Origin: Hyphomonas sediminis
GTDB taxonomy: Bacteria; Pseudomonadota; Alphaproteobacteria; Caulobacterales; Hyphomonadaceae
Reading direction: 5' to 3'
DNA: 64,000 nt
Assembly: GCF_019679475.1 (NCBI RefSeq)
Contig: NZ_JAIEZP010000001.1
Location: forward strand, 3,286,001 to 3,350,000
The translations under genes were made by a program, and so were the position numbers. Below the pieces are notes generated by a model. It was not told the DNA's origin. It did no database searches and saw only the letters and a program-made list of their open reading frames with translations. Positions within the stretch are counted from its first letter, which is position 1, and every line of letters starts with the position of its first letter. Positions 35,086 to 42,461 of the stretch are shown in pieces.

Positions 35086-36954
35086 TTATTGGCAGGCAAG
35101 GCACTCGTCATAGTCGGTGCGCTCGACCTTCATTTCGCCCGCTTCGGCTTTCTCCGAACCGGCAAAGGCTGCGCGCTGAACCGACTTGGAACGGCAATAG
35201 TAGAGCGATTTCAGACCCTTCTCCCACGCCGTCCAGTGCAGCATGTGGAGGTCCCACTTGTCGATGTCGCCGGGCAGGAAGAGGTTCAGCGACTGCGACT
35301 GGCAGATATAGGGTGTGCGGTCGGCCGCAAGCTCGACGATCCAGCGCTGGTCGAGTTCGAAGGCCGTCTTGTAGATGTCCTTCTCATGCTCATCCAGGCA
35401 ATCGAGGTGCTGGACCGACCCCTCATGCTCGAGGATCGAGGTCCAGATCTCGTCGGTGTCGAGCTCTTTCGAGCGGAGCAGTTCCTGCAGCTGCTTGTTC
35501 TTCACCGTGAAGGAGCCCGACAGGGTCTTGTGGGTGTAGACGTTGGCCGGGATCGGCTCGATGCCGGCCGAGGTGCCGCCGCAGATGATCGAGATCGACG
35601 CGGTGGGCGCAACGGCGAGCTTGTTCGAGAAGCGGGCCATCATGCCGACATCGCGGGCGTCTTCGCAGGGGCCACGCTCCTTGGCGAGCTTCACCGACGC
35701 AGCGTCGGCACCCTGGCGGATGTGCTTGAAGATCTTGAGGTTCAGGGCTTTCGCCGTGGCGCTTTCCAGCGAGACATTCATCGCCTGCAGGAAGGAGTGG
35801 AACCCCATCACGCCGAGACCGACAGAGCGCTCGCGCTTGGCCGAGTAGACGGCGCGGGCCATTTCTGGCGGGGCGCGCTGGATGAAGTCTTCCAGCACGT
35901 TGTCGAGGAAGCGGAAGATGTCCTCAAGGAACATCGGCTCTTTCGACCACTCAAGGAAGGTTTCAGCGTTGACCGAAGACAGGCAGCAGACAGCCGTACG
36001 GTCCGTTCCGCGATGGTCCACGCCGGTCGGCAGGGTGATCTCGGAGCAGAGGTTGGACTGCGTGACCTTGAGGCCAAGGCGCTTCTGGTGGGCCGGCATG
36101 GCGTTGTTCACGGTGTCGGTGAACAAGAGGTAGGGCTCGCCGGTCTGCATGCGCAGCTCGAGGATCTTCTGCCACAGCTTGCGGGCGTTGACGTATTTCA
36201 GCACTTCGCCGGATTTGGGCGAGATCAGCGGGAACTCTTCATCATTGCGGACGGCTTCCATGAAGGCGTCGGTGATGTTGAGGCCGTGGTGCAGGTTCAG
36301 GGACTTGCGGTTGAAGTCGCCCGAAGCTTTGCGGATTTCGAGGAACTCCTCGATTTCCGGGTGGTGGATGTCGAGATAGCAGGCCGCCGAGCCGCGGCGC
36401 AGCGAGCCCTGGCTGATCGCCAGCGTCAGCGAGTCCATCACGCGGATGAACGGGATGATGCCCGAGGTCTGGCCGTTCTGACCGACTTTTTCGCCGATCG
36501 AGCGGACATTGCCCCAATAGGTGCCGATGCCGCCGCCATTGGAGGCGAGCCAGACGTTCTCGGTCCAGGTTTCAACGATGTCGTCGAGCGAGTCGCCGAC
36601 CTGGTTCAGGAAGCAGGAAATCGGCAGGCCGCGCTCTGCCCCGCCATTCGACAGGACGGGCGTGGCCGGCATGAACCAGAGTTTCGAGACATAGTCATAG
36701 ATGCGCTGCGCATGGTCGGCGTCATCCGCGAAGGCGGTGGCAACGCGTGCGAACATGTCCTGATAGGTCTCGCCCGGCAGCAGATAACGGTCATCAAGGG
36801 TCTTCTTGCCGAACTCGGTCAGCAGCGCATCGCGCGATGGGTCCGTCTTCACCTGGGTGACCGGAACGAGCGATACTTTCGCATTGCTGCCAGCTTTCGG
36901 CTTGCCTTTGCGAGCCTGATCAGCGGCGACAGATTTTGCGTTGGTTGCCGACAT
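35086..36954 (-). CDS. nrdA: Ribonucleoside-diphosphate reductase alpha subunit
   Basis: The 622-residue class I reductase large subunit turns NDPs into dNDPs. It shows the first active-site Cys region GLPISCFLNQVGDSL, the NLCSEITLP loop, VGLGVMGFHSFLQAM, and a C-terminal redox pair DECLACQ. It lacks the roughly 100-residue N-terminal ATP-cone of E. coli NrdA, so overall activity control by ATP/dATP is not in this subunit. GAGGAGGG precedes the ATG at 36954. No nrdB lies next to it. NrdR boxes lie upstream. Confidence 0.94.
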   Translation of the reverse strand: MSATNAKSVAADQARKGKPKAGSNAKVSLVPVTQVKTDPSRDALLTEFGKKTLDDRYLLPGETYQDMFARVATAFADDADHAQRIYDYVSKLWFMPATPVLSNGGAERGLPISCFLNQVGDSLDDIVETWTENVWLASNGGGIGTYWGNVRSIGEKVGQNGQTSGIIPFIRVMDSLTLAISQGSLRRGSAACYLDIHHPEIEEFLEIRKASGDFNRKSLNLHHGLNITDAFMEAVRNDEEFPLISPKSGEVLKYVNARKLWQKILELRMQTGEPYLLFTDTVNNAMPAHQKRLGLKVTQSNLCSEITLPTGVDHRGTDRTAVCCLSSVNAETFLEWSKEPMFLEDIFRFLDNVLEDFIQRAPPEMARAVYSAKRERSVGLGVMGFHSFLQAMNVSLESATAKALNLKIFKHIRQGADAASVKLAKERGPCEDARDVGMMARFSNKLAVAPTASISIICGGTSAGIEPIPANVYTHKTLSGSFTVKNKQLQELLRSKELDTDEIWTSILEHEGSVQHLDCLDEHEKDIYKTAFELDQRWIVELAADRTPYICQSQSLNLFLPGDIDKWDLHMLHWTAWEKGLKSLYYCRSKSVQRAAFAGSEKAEAGEMKVERTDYDECLACQ

Positions 36955-36973
36955 GGCCACCCTCCTCGATCTT

Positions 36974-36989
36974 CCTGCATATATAGGGA
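36974..36989. promoter_or_regulatory. NrdR box, proximal and degenerate
   Basis: CCTGCATATATAGGGA matches the NrdR consensus ACACWATATATWGTGT in its AT core and one side. It is 20 bp before the nrdA start codon and 60 bp (centre to centre) from the better box at 37034, about six helical turns, so the two would face the same side of the DNA. Confidence 0.5.
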
Positions 36990-37033
36990 TATTGCTGAAG
37001 TTCAACCAGATGTGGTCTCACCCCTTTGCCCCG

Positions 37034-37049
37034 ACACAAGATATAGTGT
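37034..37049. promoter_or_regulatory. NrdR box, distal
   Basis: ACACAAGATATAGTGT is a near-perfect match to the NrdR consensus (ACACWATATATWGTGT), differing at one central base. It lies 80 bp upstream of nrdA, in the gap shared with the small secreted protein gene at 37213. NrdR represses ribonucleotide reductase genes when dATP is plentiful. Confidence 0.8.
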
Positions 37050-37212
37050 CCGAAGGTTAATTTCCGGTCAACGGGCGTTTTCGCAAATCCGTTAAGAAGA
37101 CCGTGGAAATCGGGTAAACAAACGGTTAACGCGATGCCCCTGTTCCAGTGATTGCAGGCGATTCAGCGCCATTGTAGCCTGCCTTCACGGACGCATGAAA
37201 GGGCTAGATCCA

Positions 37213-37599
37213 ATGAAATATCTCGTTGCCGCCATACTATCTGTGGGGATCGCGATCCCGGCGCTGGCACAAGTTACCCAGACCCACAAAGACCAACAGG
37301 CCCGCGCGCAGAATGCCTGCCCCGGCCTTATCAAACGGCACGATGCGGCCGTCGCGGCAGGGCTTTCGAGCTACTACGCGCCCGCTGAAGACTGCGCCTG
37401 CATGGTCAACGTGATCACCGAGCAGGGCTGGGATGACTACAATATGGAGTATACTGGCCAGTATATGTCGCAGGCCGATGCGATTCTCGTCGCCGACACG
37501 ATTTCCTCCGCCGGATCGATCGATGACGCGGTTTCCCTGATCTATGATTCGATCTCGACCGACGGATCGGCGGTGCTTTCCAATTGTTTCGGCAAGTAA
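37213..37599 (+). CDS. Small secreted cysteine-containing protein, unknown function
   Basis: A 128-residue protein with a Sec signal (MKYLVAAILSVGIAIPALA, cut after ALA). The mature part has four cysteines (ACPG, EDCAC, NCFG), which suggests two disulfides in the periplasm. No family recognised. The ATG at 37213 is preferred over one at 37195. It is divergent from nrdA and overlaps the next gene's start by 16 bp. Confidence 0.7.
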   Translation: MKYLVAAILSVGIAIPALAQVTQTHKDQQARAQNACPGLIKRHDAAVAAGLSSYYAPAEDCACMVNVITEQGWDDYNMEYTGQYMSQADAILVADTISSAGSIDDAVSLIYDSISTDGSAVLSNCFGK

Positions 37600-38210
37600 G
37601 TGCCGCGCTGATCCTGGCGCCCTGCCTGTTCTTCGGGCTGCTGGTGGGCGCCAGGGAGGCAGGGGCGGAAATTCTGCCCGCTGCCCTGCCCGCGCTGGCG
37701 CCCGGAGACCTTCTGTTCAAGGGCGCCGATACGGGCGCAGGCACGCAGCTGGCAGTCGCCTGGTCGCTGGGCGACAAACGCTGGGGCCATGTGGGGATCG
37801 TTGTGGGCAATCCGGATGGCAGCCTCGCTGTGATCCACGCAGACACCGGCGCGCGCCGGGAGATTGGCCATGTACGCCGTGTCTCGCTGGCCGAATACCT
37901 CTCCGACGTGTCTGGCCTTGGCGTCTATGGCATCGACCTCGAGGGCAAGGCGCGGGCGGACTATCTCGCCTATGCCGAGTCGGCGGTGGGGCGCCCCTTC
38001 GACAAGGCGTTCTCCATCGAGTCGGAAAACAGCCTCTATTGTTCCGAGTTGGTCTGGCGGGCGATGTCCGCCGGCCTCGGCGAGGACGCCATTCCCGAAA
38101 AGAGCGAGCGGCTGGGCCGCATCTATGTCTCGGTCTCCGACCTGGCAGACCACCCCCGCGTGCATGAGCGGGCCGTCATCAAAGCGGCAGCAGCAACAGC
38201 GTCACATTGA
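37584..38210 (+). CDS. YiiX/YebB-like permuted NlpC/P60 family hydrolase
   Basis: A 208-residue secreted protein with a signal peptide (ALILAPCLFFGLLVGAREAGA). The domain has the circularly permuted papain-like order of YiiX/YebB enzymes: LAPGDLLFKG, then the catalytic His in WGHVGIVVG, and the Cys in NSLYCSELVWRAM later in the chain. Such enzymes cut peptidoglycan peptides or lipid esters. The apparent start is a TTG overlapping the upstream gene by 16 bp; no better start in frame keeps the signal peptide, so coupling to the upstream gene is likely. Confidence 0.8.
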   Translation: MFRQVSAALILAPCLFFGLLVGAREAGAEILPAALPALAPGDLLFKGADTGAGTQLAVAWSLGDKRWGHVGIVVGNPDGSLAVIHADTGARREIGHVRRVSLAEYLSDVSGLGVYGIDLEGKARADYLAYAESAVGRPFDKAFSIESENSLYCSELVWRAMSAGLGEDAIPEKSERLGRIYVSVSDLADHPRVHERAVIKAAAATASH

Positions 38211-38220
38211 GGGGAAAGGG

Positions 38221-38315
38221 TGGAGACAGGCAAACGACCCGAGCTGAAGCTCGTTAGGGCTGCTCGGTTCCCCGCCTGACCCGATTGGCGAGCGGCTCGT
38301 CCGCCACCTGCCTCC
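38221..38315 (-). ncRNA. ffs: Signal recognition particle RNA (4.5S)
   Basis: On the minus strand the conserved SRP domain reads GGGTCAGGCGGGGAACCGAG followed by CAGCCCTAACGAGC. It holds the helix 8 internal loops (TCAGG and GAGCAG) and a GGAA tetraloop closed by CGG/CCG. GGAGGCA at the 5' end pairs with TGCCTGTCTCC at the 3' end, giving a hairpin of about 95 nt, the size of bacterial 4.5S RNA. The RNA binds Ffh for co-translational membrane targeting. Ends are accurate to a few bases. It lies antisense in the gap between the YiiX-like and S9 peptidase genes. Confidence 0.92.
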
Positions 38316-38321
38316 GAGGGC

Positions 38322-38350
38322 TATATGCGTTCGCGCCTTTGCCGGTGCAA
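38322..38350 (-). promoter_or_regulatory. Promoter of the SRP RNA gene
   Basis: On the minus strand TTGCAC (38345-38350) and CATATA (38322-38327) are exactly 17 bp apart, and the RNA's 5' GGAGG begins about 7 bases later. Position, spacing and hexamers all fit a housekeeping promoter for the stable RNA. Confidence 0.75.
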
Positions 38351-38462
38351 GCAAAAGAATCTGCGGCCCGTCGCCCCTTGCCCGCCCGATTCGTTCTGCT
38401 TTTCCCTCTGCCGCCAGCATGTTACGCCAAAGGCACAAAAAAATGCGGATGGAGGGGAAATC

Positions 38463-40547
38463 ATGATCTGCCGCACTCTGGCCCTTGCCGGGCTTTCTCT
38501 GCTGCTGGCCGGAACACCGGCGATTGCAGACACCGCCAAAGACAAAGCAAAATCCAAGCGCTTCACTGCTGAACGCGTGTTCGACATGGAATACGCCTCC
38601 GATCCGCAGCTTTCGCCGGACGGCAAGACGCTGGTTTATGTGCGCCGCTCGATGGACAAGCTGAGCGACCGTGATGTGGGCCAGCTGTGGAGCATCGACA
38701 CAGGCACGGGCACGCACCGCCCGCTGGTGGTCAGCCCGGAAGGCGCCTCCAATCCGCGCTGGTCGCCAGATGGCTCGCGCCTGATCTATTCGACCTCTGC
38801 CGCCGGCAAGGCGGAAATGCGCGTCTTCTACCCCGACACGGGGCGCAGCCACCCGTTGGCCCAGTTCGAGCAAGGCCCCTCGCAGGCCGTATGGTCGCCG
38901 GATAGCAAATACATTGCCTTCTCGATGTTCGTACCCGGCGAAACGCCGAGCTTTGCCAAGGCCCCGGCAACGCCCGAAGGCGGCAAATGGAACGCGCCGG
39001 TAAAAGTGTTCGACCGGATGCAGTTCCGGTTCGACGGCGCAGGCTATCTCAAGGATGGCACGACGCAGGTGTTCGTTCTGCCCGTGGATGGCGGCACGCC
39101 CCGGCAGGTGACTTTCGAGGATGCTGACCTCGGCGGCCCGGCATGGCTGGGCAATTCCACGCTGCTGGTTTCCGGGAACCTGGCCGAGGACGCAGACCTC
39201 GACCCGGTGGAAAGCGAAATCTATGCGGTAAGCCTCGCCGACCTTTCCATCCGCCCCCTGACGAGCCGCGATGGCCCGGACTATGGCCCGGTGGTTTCGC
39301 CCGATGGCAAGACGATTGCCTATCGCGGATTTGACGACAAGGTCCTCTCCTTCCAGCAGGACAATCTTTACCTGATGAATGCCGATGGCAGCGGCGCGCG
39401 CGAACTGGCCGCCGACTTCCCCGGCAGCATTGGGCAGACCGTGTGGACGCCCGATGGCAAGAGCCTGCTGGTATTGTCTGAAGACTATGGCGTGCTGAGC
39501 CTGTTCCGCATTGGCCTTGACGGCAAGGCGACGAAGGTCGTCACCAATATCGGCGGCGCCTCCATCGGCCGGCCGTATGCGGAAGGCAGCTTCTCCGTCG
39601 GCGGCGGGCGCAAGCCGATGGTGGCCTACACCGCCGGCTTTACCGAGAAGCCTTCGGAAGTCGGTATGGCGGCGATTGACGGCAAGGACGCGAAAGTGCT
39701 GACCGCCCTCAATGACGATGTGCTGCCCTATCTGGAGATGGCGCGCGTTGAGGAGATCAAGGTGGCCTCCAGCCATGACGGCCTTGAGATTGAAGCCTGG
39801 GTGGCCCTGCCCCCGGACTTCAAGGCCGATGGCAGCTTCCCGATGATCCTGGAAATCCATGGCGGCCCTTACGCGATGTATGGCCCTTTCTTTGCCAGCG
39901 AGATCCAGCGCTTTGCGGCTGAAGGCTATGTCACCGTCTGGTCCAACCCGCGCGGCTCGACCGGCTATGGCGAAGACTTCGCCCTGGCCATCGACCGGGC
40001 CTATCCGGGCAATGACTATGATGACCTGATGACGGTCGTCGACGAACTGGTGAAGCGCAACTATGTGAGCAAGGACCGGTTGTTCGTGACCGGAGGATCG
40101 GGCGGCGGCATCCTGACCGCCTGGATTGTGACCAAGACCGACCGCTTTGCCGCAGCCGCCTCGGTCAAGCCCGTGATCAACTGGATGACGATGGCGCTGG
40201 CCGCCGACATCGCCCAATATGTGCGCCGCCACTGGATACGCGAAGACCCGTGGTCCAACCCGGAAGCCTTCCTTGAGCGCTCGCCGATCCGCTATGTCGA
40301 CAAGGTGAAAACACCGACGCTGATGATGGTGGGCGAGCAGGACTGGCGCACGCCCGCCTGGGAAGCCGAGCAGTTCTACACCGGCCTCAAGATGAACGGG
40401 GTCGACACGGCGCTGATCCATGTGCCGGACTCGCCACACTACATCGCCTCACGCCCGAGCCGCCTGATTGCCAAGACGGACAACATCATGGGTTGGTTTG
40501 CGAAATACGATCCGGCGAAGAAGAAGGACGAGGCAGAGGAGGAATAA
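38463..40547 (+). CDS. S9 family prolyl-oligopeptidase-like serine peptidase
   Basis: The 694-residue secreted enzyme has a signal peptide (ALAGLSLLLAGTPAIA), a seven-bladed TolB-like propeller with repeated LSPDGK/WSPDG motifs (PQLSPDGKTLVYV, PRWSPDGSRLIY, AVWSPDSKYIAFS, VVSPDGKTIAY) and a C-terminal alpha/beta hydrolase. The catalytic Ser is in GGSGGG, Asp in GEQDWRTP, His in PDSPHY. It belongs to the S9C acylaminoacyl-peptidase/dipeptidyl-peptidase group and should act in the periplasm. GGAGGGG precedes the ATG at 38463. A strong terminator follows. Confidence 0.93.
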   Translation: MICRTLALAGLSLLLAGTPAIADTAKDKAKSKRFTAERVFDMEYASDPQLSPDGKTLVYVRRSMDKLSDRDVGQLWSIDTGTGTHRPLVVSPEGASNPRWSPDGSRLIYSTSAAGKAEMRVFYPDTGRSHPLAQFEQGPSQAVWSPDSKYIAFSMFVPGETPSFAKAPATPEGGKWNAPVKVFDRMQFRFDGAGYLKDGTTQVFVLPVDGGTPRQVTFEDADLGGPAWLGNSTLLVSGNLAEDADLDPVESEIYAVSLADLSIRPLTSRDGPDYGPVVSPDGKTIAYRGFDDKVLSFQQDNLYLMNADGSGARELAADFPGSIGQTVWTPDGKSLLVLSEDYGVLSLFRIGLDGKATKVVTNIGGASIGRPYAEGSFSVGGGRKPMVAYTAGFTEKPSEVGMAAIDGKDAKVLTALNDDVLPYLEMARVEEIKVASSHDGLEIEAWVALPPDFKADGSFPMILEIHGGPYAMYGPFFASEIQRFAAEGYVTVWSNPRGSTGYGEDFALAIDRAYPGNDYDDLMTVVDELVKRNYVSKDRLFVTGGSGGGILTAWIVTKTDRFAAAASVKPVINWMTMALAADIAQYVRRHWIREDPWSNPEAFLERSPIRYVDKVKTPTLMMVGEQDWRTPAWEAEQFYTGLKMNGVDTALIHVPDSPHYIASRPSRLIAKTDNIMGWFAKYDPAKKKDEAEEE

Positions 40548-40573
40548 ACCGCCCGGCCCTGCTTGAAACAGGA

Positions 40574-40599
40574 AAGCCCCGGAGCGCGCTCCGGGGCTT
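40574..40599. terminator. Bidirectional terminator between S9 peptidase and ThDP enzyme
   Basis: AAGCCCCGGAGCG (40574-40586) is followed directly by its perfect complement CGCTCCGGGGCTT (40587-40599). It is placed between two convergent genes, 27 bp past one stop and 33 bp from the other, with TTATT on the plus side and TTTCC on the minus side. Confidence 0.85.
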
Positions 40600-40631
40600 A
40601 TTCAGTTCTGGTGTCCGGTTTGGCGGCGCGA

Positions 40632-42200
40632 TCAGCGGGCCGGGACATGGGCGGCGATCAGATGCGGCCCCGGCTCGGAGAAGGCGCGGGCGAGCGCGGC
40701 ATCAAACTCTTCCGCCGTCGTTGCATTGACGGCCTGAACGCCCTGCGCTTCGGCAAGCTTCACCCAGTCGATCTCCGGCCGGCCCAGGCCGAGCAGGTCT
40801 GCCGCGACGCGGCCCGGATTGCCGGCGCCGGTCCGCGCCAGCTCGATATTCAGGATACGGTAGGAATGGTTGACGAATACGACGTTGACCACATCGGCGC
40901 CCTCGCGCGCCATGCTCCACAGCGCCTGATTGGTATACATGCCCGCGCCATCGCCCGAGAGGCAGAGCACCTTGCGGCCCTTGGCGCCGATGGAGGCGCC
41001 GAGCGCCAGCGGCATGCCCTGGCCAATCGCGCCGCCGGTCAGCATCATCCAGTCATGCGGGCGGGCGCGGCCCGTCATCAGGAAGCTCGGCAAGCCATTG
41101 GAAACGCCATCGTCGGAGACGAATGTGCCTTCCGGCATATGGCGCGCGATGGAGGCGCCGACCGTCGCTGCGTTGAGTTGTCCGGTGGGCGCGTCCGGGA
41201 TTTCCAGCGTGGGCGCAGGCGCAGCTTCCGTGAGGCCGAGGGCATCGGCGAGGGCTTCGAGGATCGCGGCGCTGTCGCTTTCCGGGCCGCCGATGACCAG
41301 CGGCGTGCAGCCTTCCGGCACCAGCAGGCTGGGCTTGCCGGGATAGGCGAAGAAGGCGACGGGAACCTGCGTGCCGGCGACCAGCATCAGGTCCGTGCCT
41401 TCAAGGTCAGCCATCGCGCCTTCGGCGAAATACTGCATGCGCTCAGGCGCGAAGATGCCAGCGCCGCGCACCTGGCGCGGGAAGAACGTATCCGTCAGCA
41501 CACGGATTCCAGCGGCCTTGAGGCGAGCAGCATGGCCAAGGCCGGGGCCGGTGAGCGCGCTGCCGCTGATGAGGATCATCGGGCGCTTGGCAGCCTTCAC
41601 GGCCTTGGCAGCCGCCTCGACCAGCGCCGCATCGGGCGCACGCAGGAAGGGCTGGGCGCGCGTCTTGCCGGGCTTGCCGCCTTCATTCCAGGCCGAGTCT
41701 GCCGGGAGGATGAGCGAGACCGGGCCGGGCACCGGGCCGAAGCTCGCCGCCCAGGCTTCGGCAGCCAGATCGCCGGTTGCGGCAACATTGTCCGCCGACT
41801 TGATCCAGACGGAGTTGGGTCCGGCAAGGCCCATGATGTTTGACGTAAGCGGCGCATCATAGCGCAGGTGGGGTACGGAGTGATCGCCGATGACGTTGAT
41901 CATCGGTGTCCAGGCGCGCTTGGCGTTGTGGATGTTGGCCCCGCCATTGAGGAAGCCAGCGCCCAGATGCAGCAGCGTCATCGCCGGGCGGCCCGTGACG
42001 CGGGCATAGCCATCGGCGGCGCCCGTCGCCACGCCCTCGAACAGGCAGAGCACCGAGCGGATGCGCGGCTCCCGGTCGAGCGCGGTGACGAGGTGCATCT
42101 CAGACGTGCCGGGATTGGCGAAACAGGCGGTGACGCCGTGATCTGCCAGCGTCGAAACAAGTGCCTCAGCACCGGTCATGCTGGTGGTGGTGTCGGACAT
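40632..42200 (-). CDS. Thiamine-diphosphate enzyme, acetolactate synthase large-subunit-like
   Basis: The 522-residue protein has the three-domain ThDP fold: the N-terminal PYR domain with the activating Glu in FEGVATGAADGYAR, a middle domain, and the C-terminal PP domain with GDGAGMYTNQALWSMAREGADVVNVVFVN, the GDG...N motif that holds Mg and ThDP. It is usually annotated as acetolactate synthase (IlvB/IlvX-like), but it lacks a regulatory small-subunit gene nearby and is closer in form to benzoylformate decarboxylase-type enzymes. AAGGGGAG precedes the ATG at 42200. Confidence 0.85.
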   Translation of the reverse strand: MSDTTTSMTGAEALVSTLADHGVTACFANPGTSEMHLVTALDREPRIRSVLCLFEGVATGAADGYARVTGRPAMTLLHLGAGFLNGGANIHNAKRAWTPMINVIGDHSVPHLRYDAPLTSNIMGLAGPNSVWIKSADNVAATGDLAAEAWAASFGPVPGPVSLILPADSAWNEGGKPGKTRAQPFLRAPDAALVEAAAKAVKAAKRPMILISGSALTGPGLGHAARLKAAGIRVLTDTFFPRQVRGAGIFAPERMQYFAEGAMADLEGTDLMLVAGTQVPVAFFAYPGKPSLLVPEGCTPLVIGGPESDSAAILEALADALGLTEAAPAPTLEIPDAPTGQLNAATVGASIARHMPEGTFVSDDGVSNGLPSFLMTGRARPHDWMMLTGGAIGQGMPLALGASIGAKGRKVLCLSGDGAGMYTNQALWSMAREGADVVNVVFVNHSYRILNIELARTGAGNPGRVAADLLGLGRPEIDWVKLAEAQGVQAVNATTAEEFDAALARAFSEPGPHLIAAHVPAR

Positions 42201-42461
42201 GGACGAAACTCCCCTTGATCTGTTCTGGCGTTCCCTAAGCGGTTTTCCGCCGGAGCGCAAAAGTAAAGCGGGCCACAGGCAATCGTGGAAGCAAGGGGAG
42301 CCTCCAAGACTATCTGCAACCCGCCGCGAGCCAAAGGGGAATGGCTGAAGCCCCCGGTTACCCGAGAGCTCTGGGGCATAATTAAGCAAATCGGGACAGG
42401 AATCGAGCCCCCGCAAGGCTGGTTTCCGCAGAAGAAACCCGTCAGCGCGCAAAAATTTCCG
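42201..42461. other. 261-bp gap with strong palindromes, no gene seen
   Basis: The gap lies between two minus-strand genes. CCCGAGAGCTCTGGGG (42361-42376) is a near-perfect palindrome centred on AGAGCTCT. GGCTGAAGCC (42343-42352) is a second small one. I cannot match it to a known RNA family. A GAATCGAGCC stretch near 42400 looks like part of a tRNA T-arm but no tRNA can be folded around it. Confidence 0.4.

Noticed and set aside
34999-37095. A 698-codon plus-strand frame opposite nrdA
   Set aside because: It is the shadow of the GC-rich nrdA gene on the other strand; its composition is low-complexity and has no family motifs, while nrdA has full reductase motifs.
38202-40439. A 745-codon minus-strand frame opposite the S9 peptidase
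   Set aside because: Shadow frame from third-position GC bias; the plus-strand gene has propeller and catalytic motifs. The end of this frame also overlaps the SRP RNA.
42385-42420. GAATCGAGCC stretch like a tRNA T-arm
   Set aside because: No acceptor stem, anticodon arm or D-arm can be built around it on either strand.
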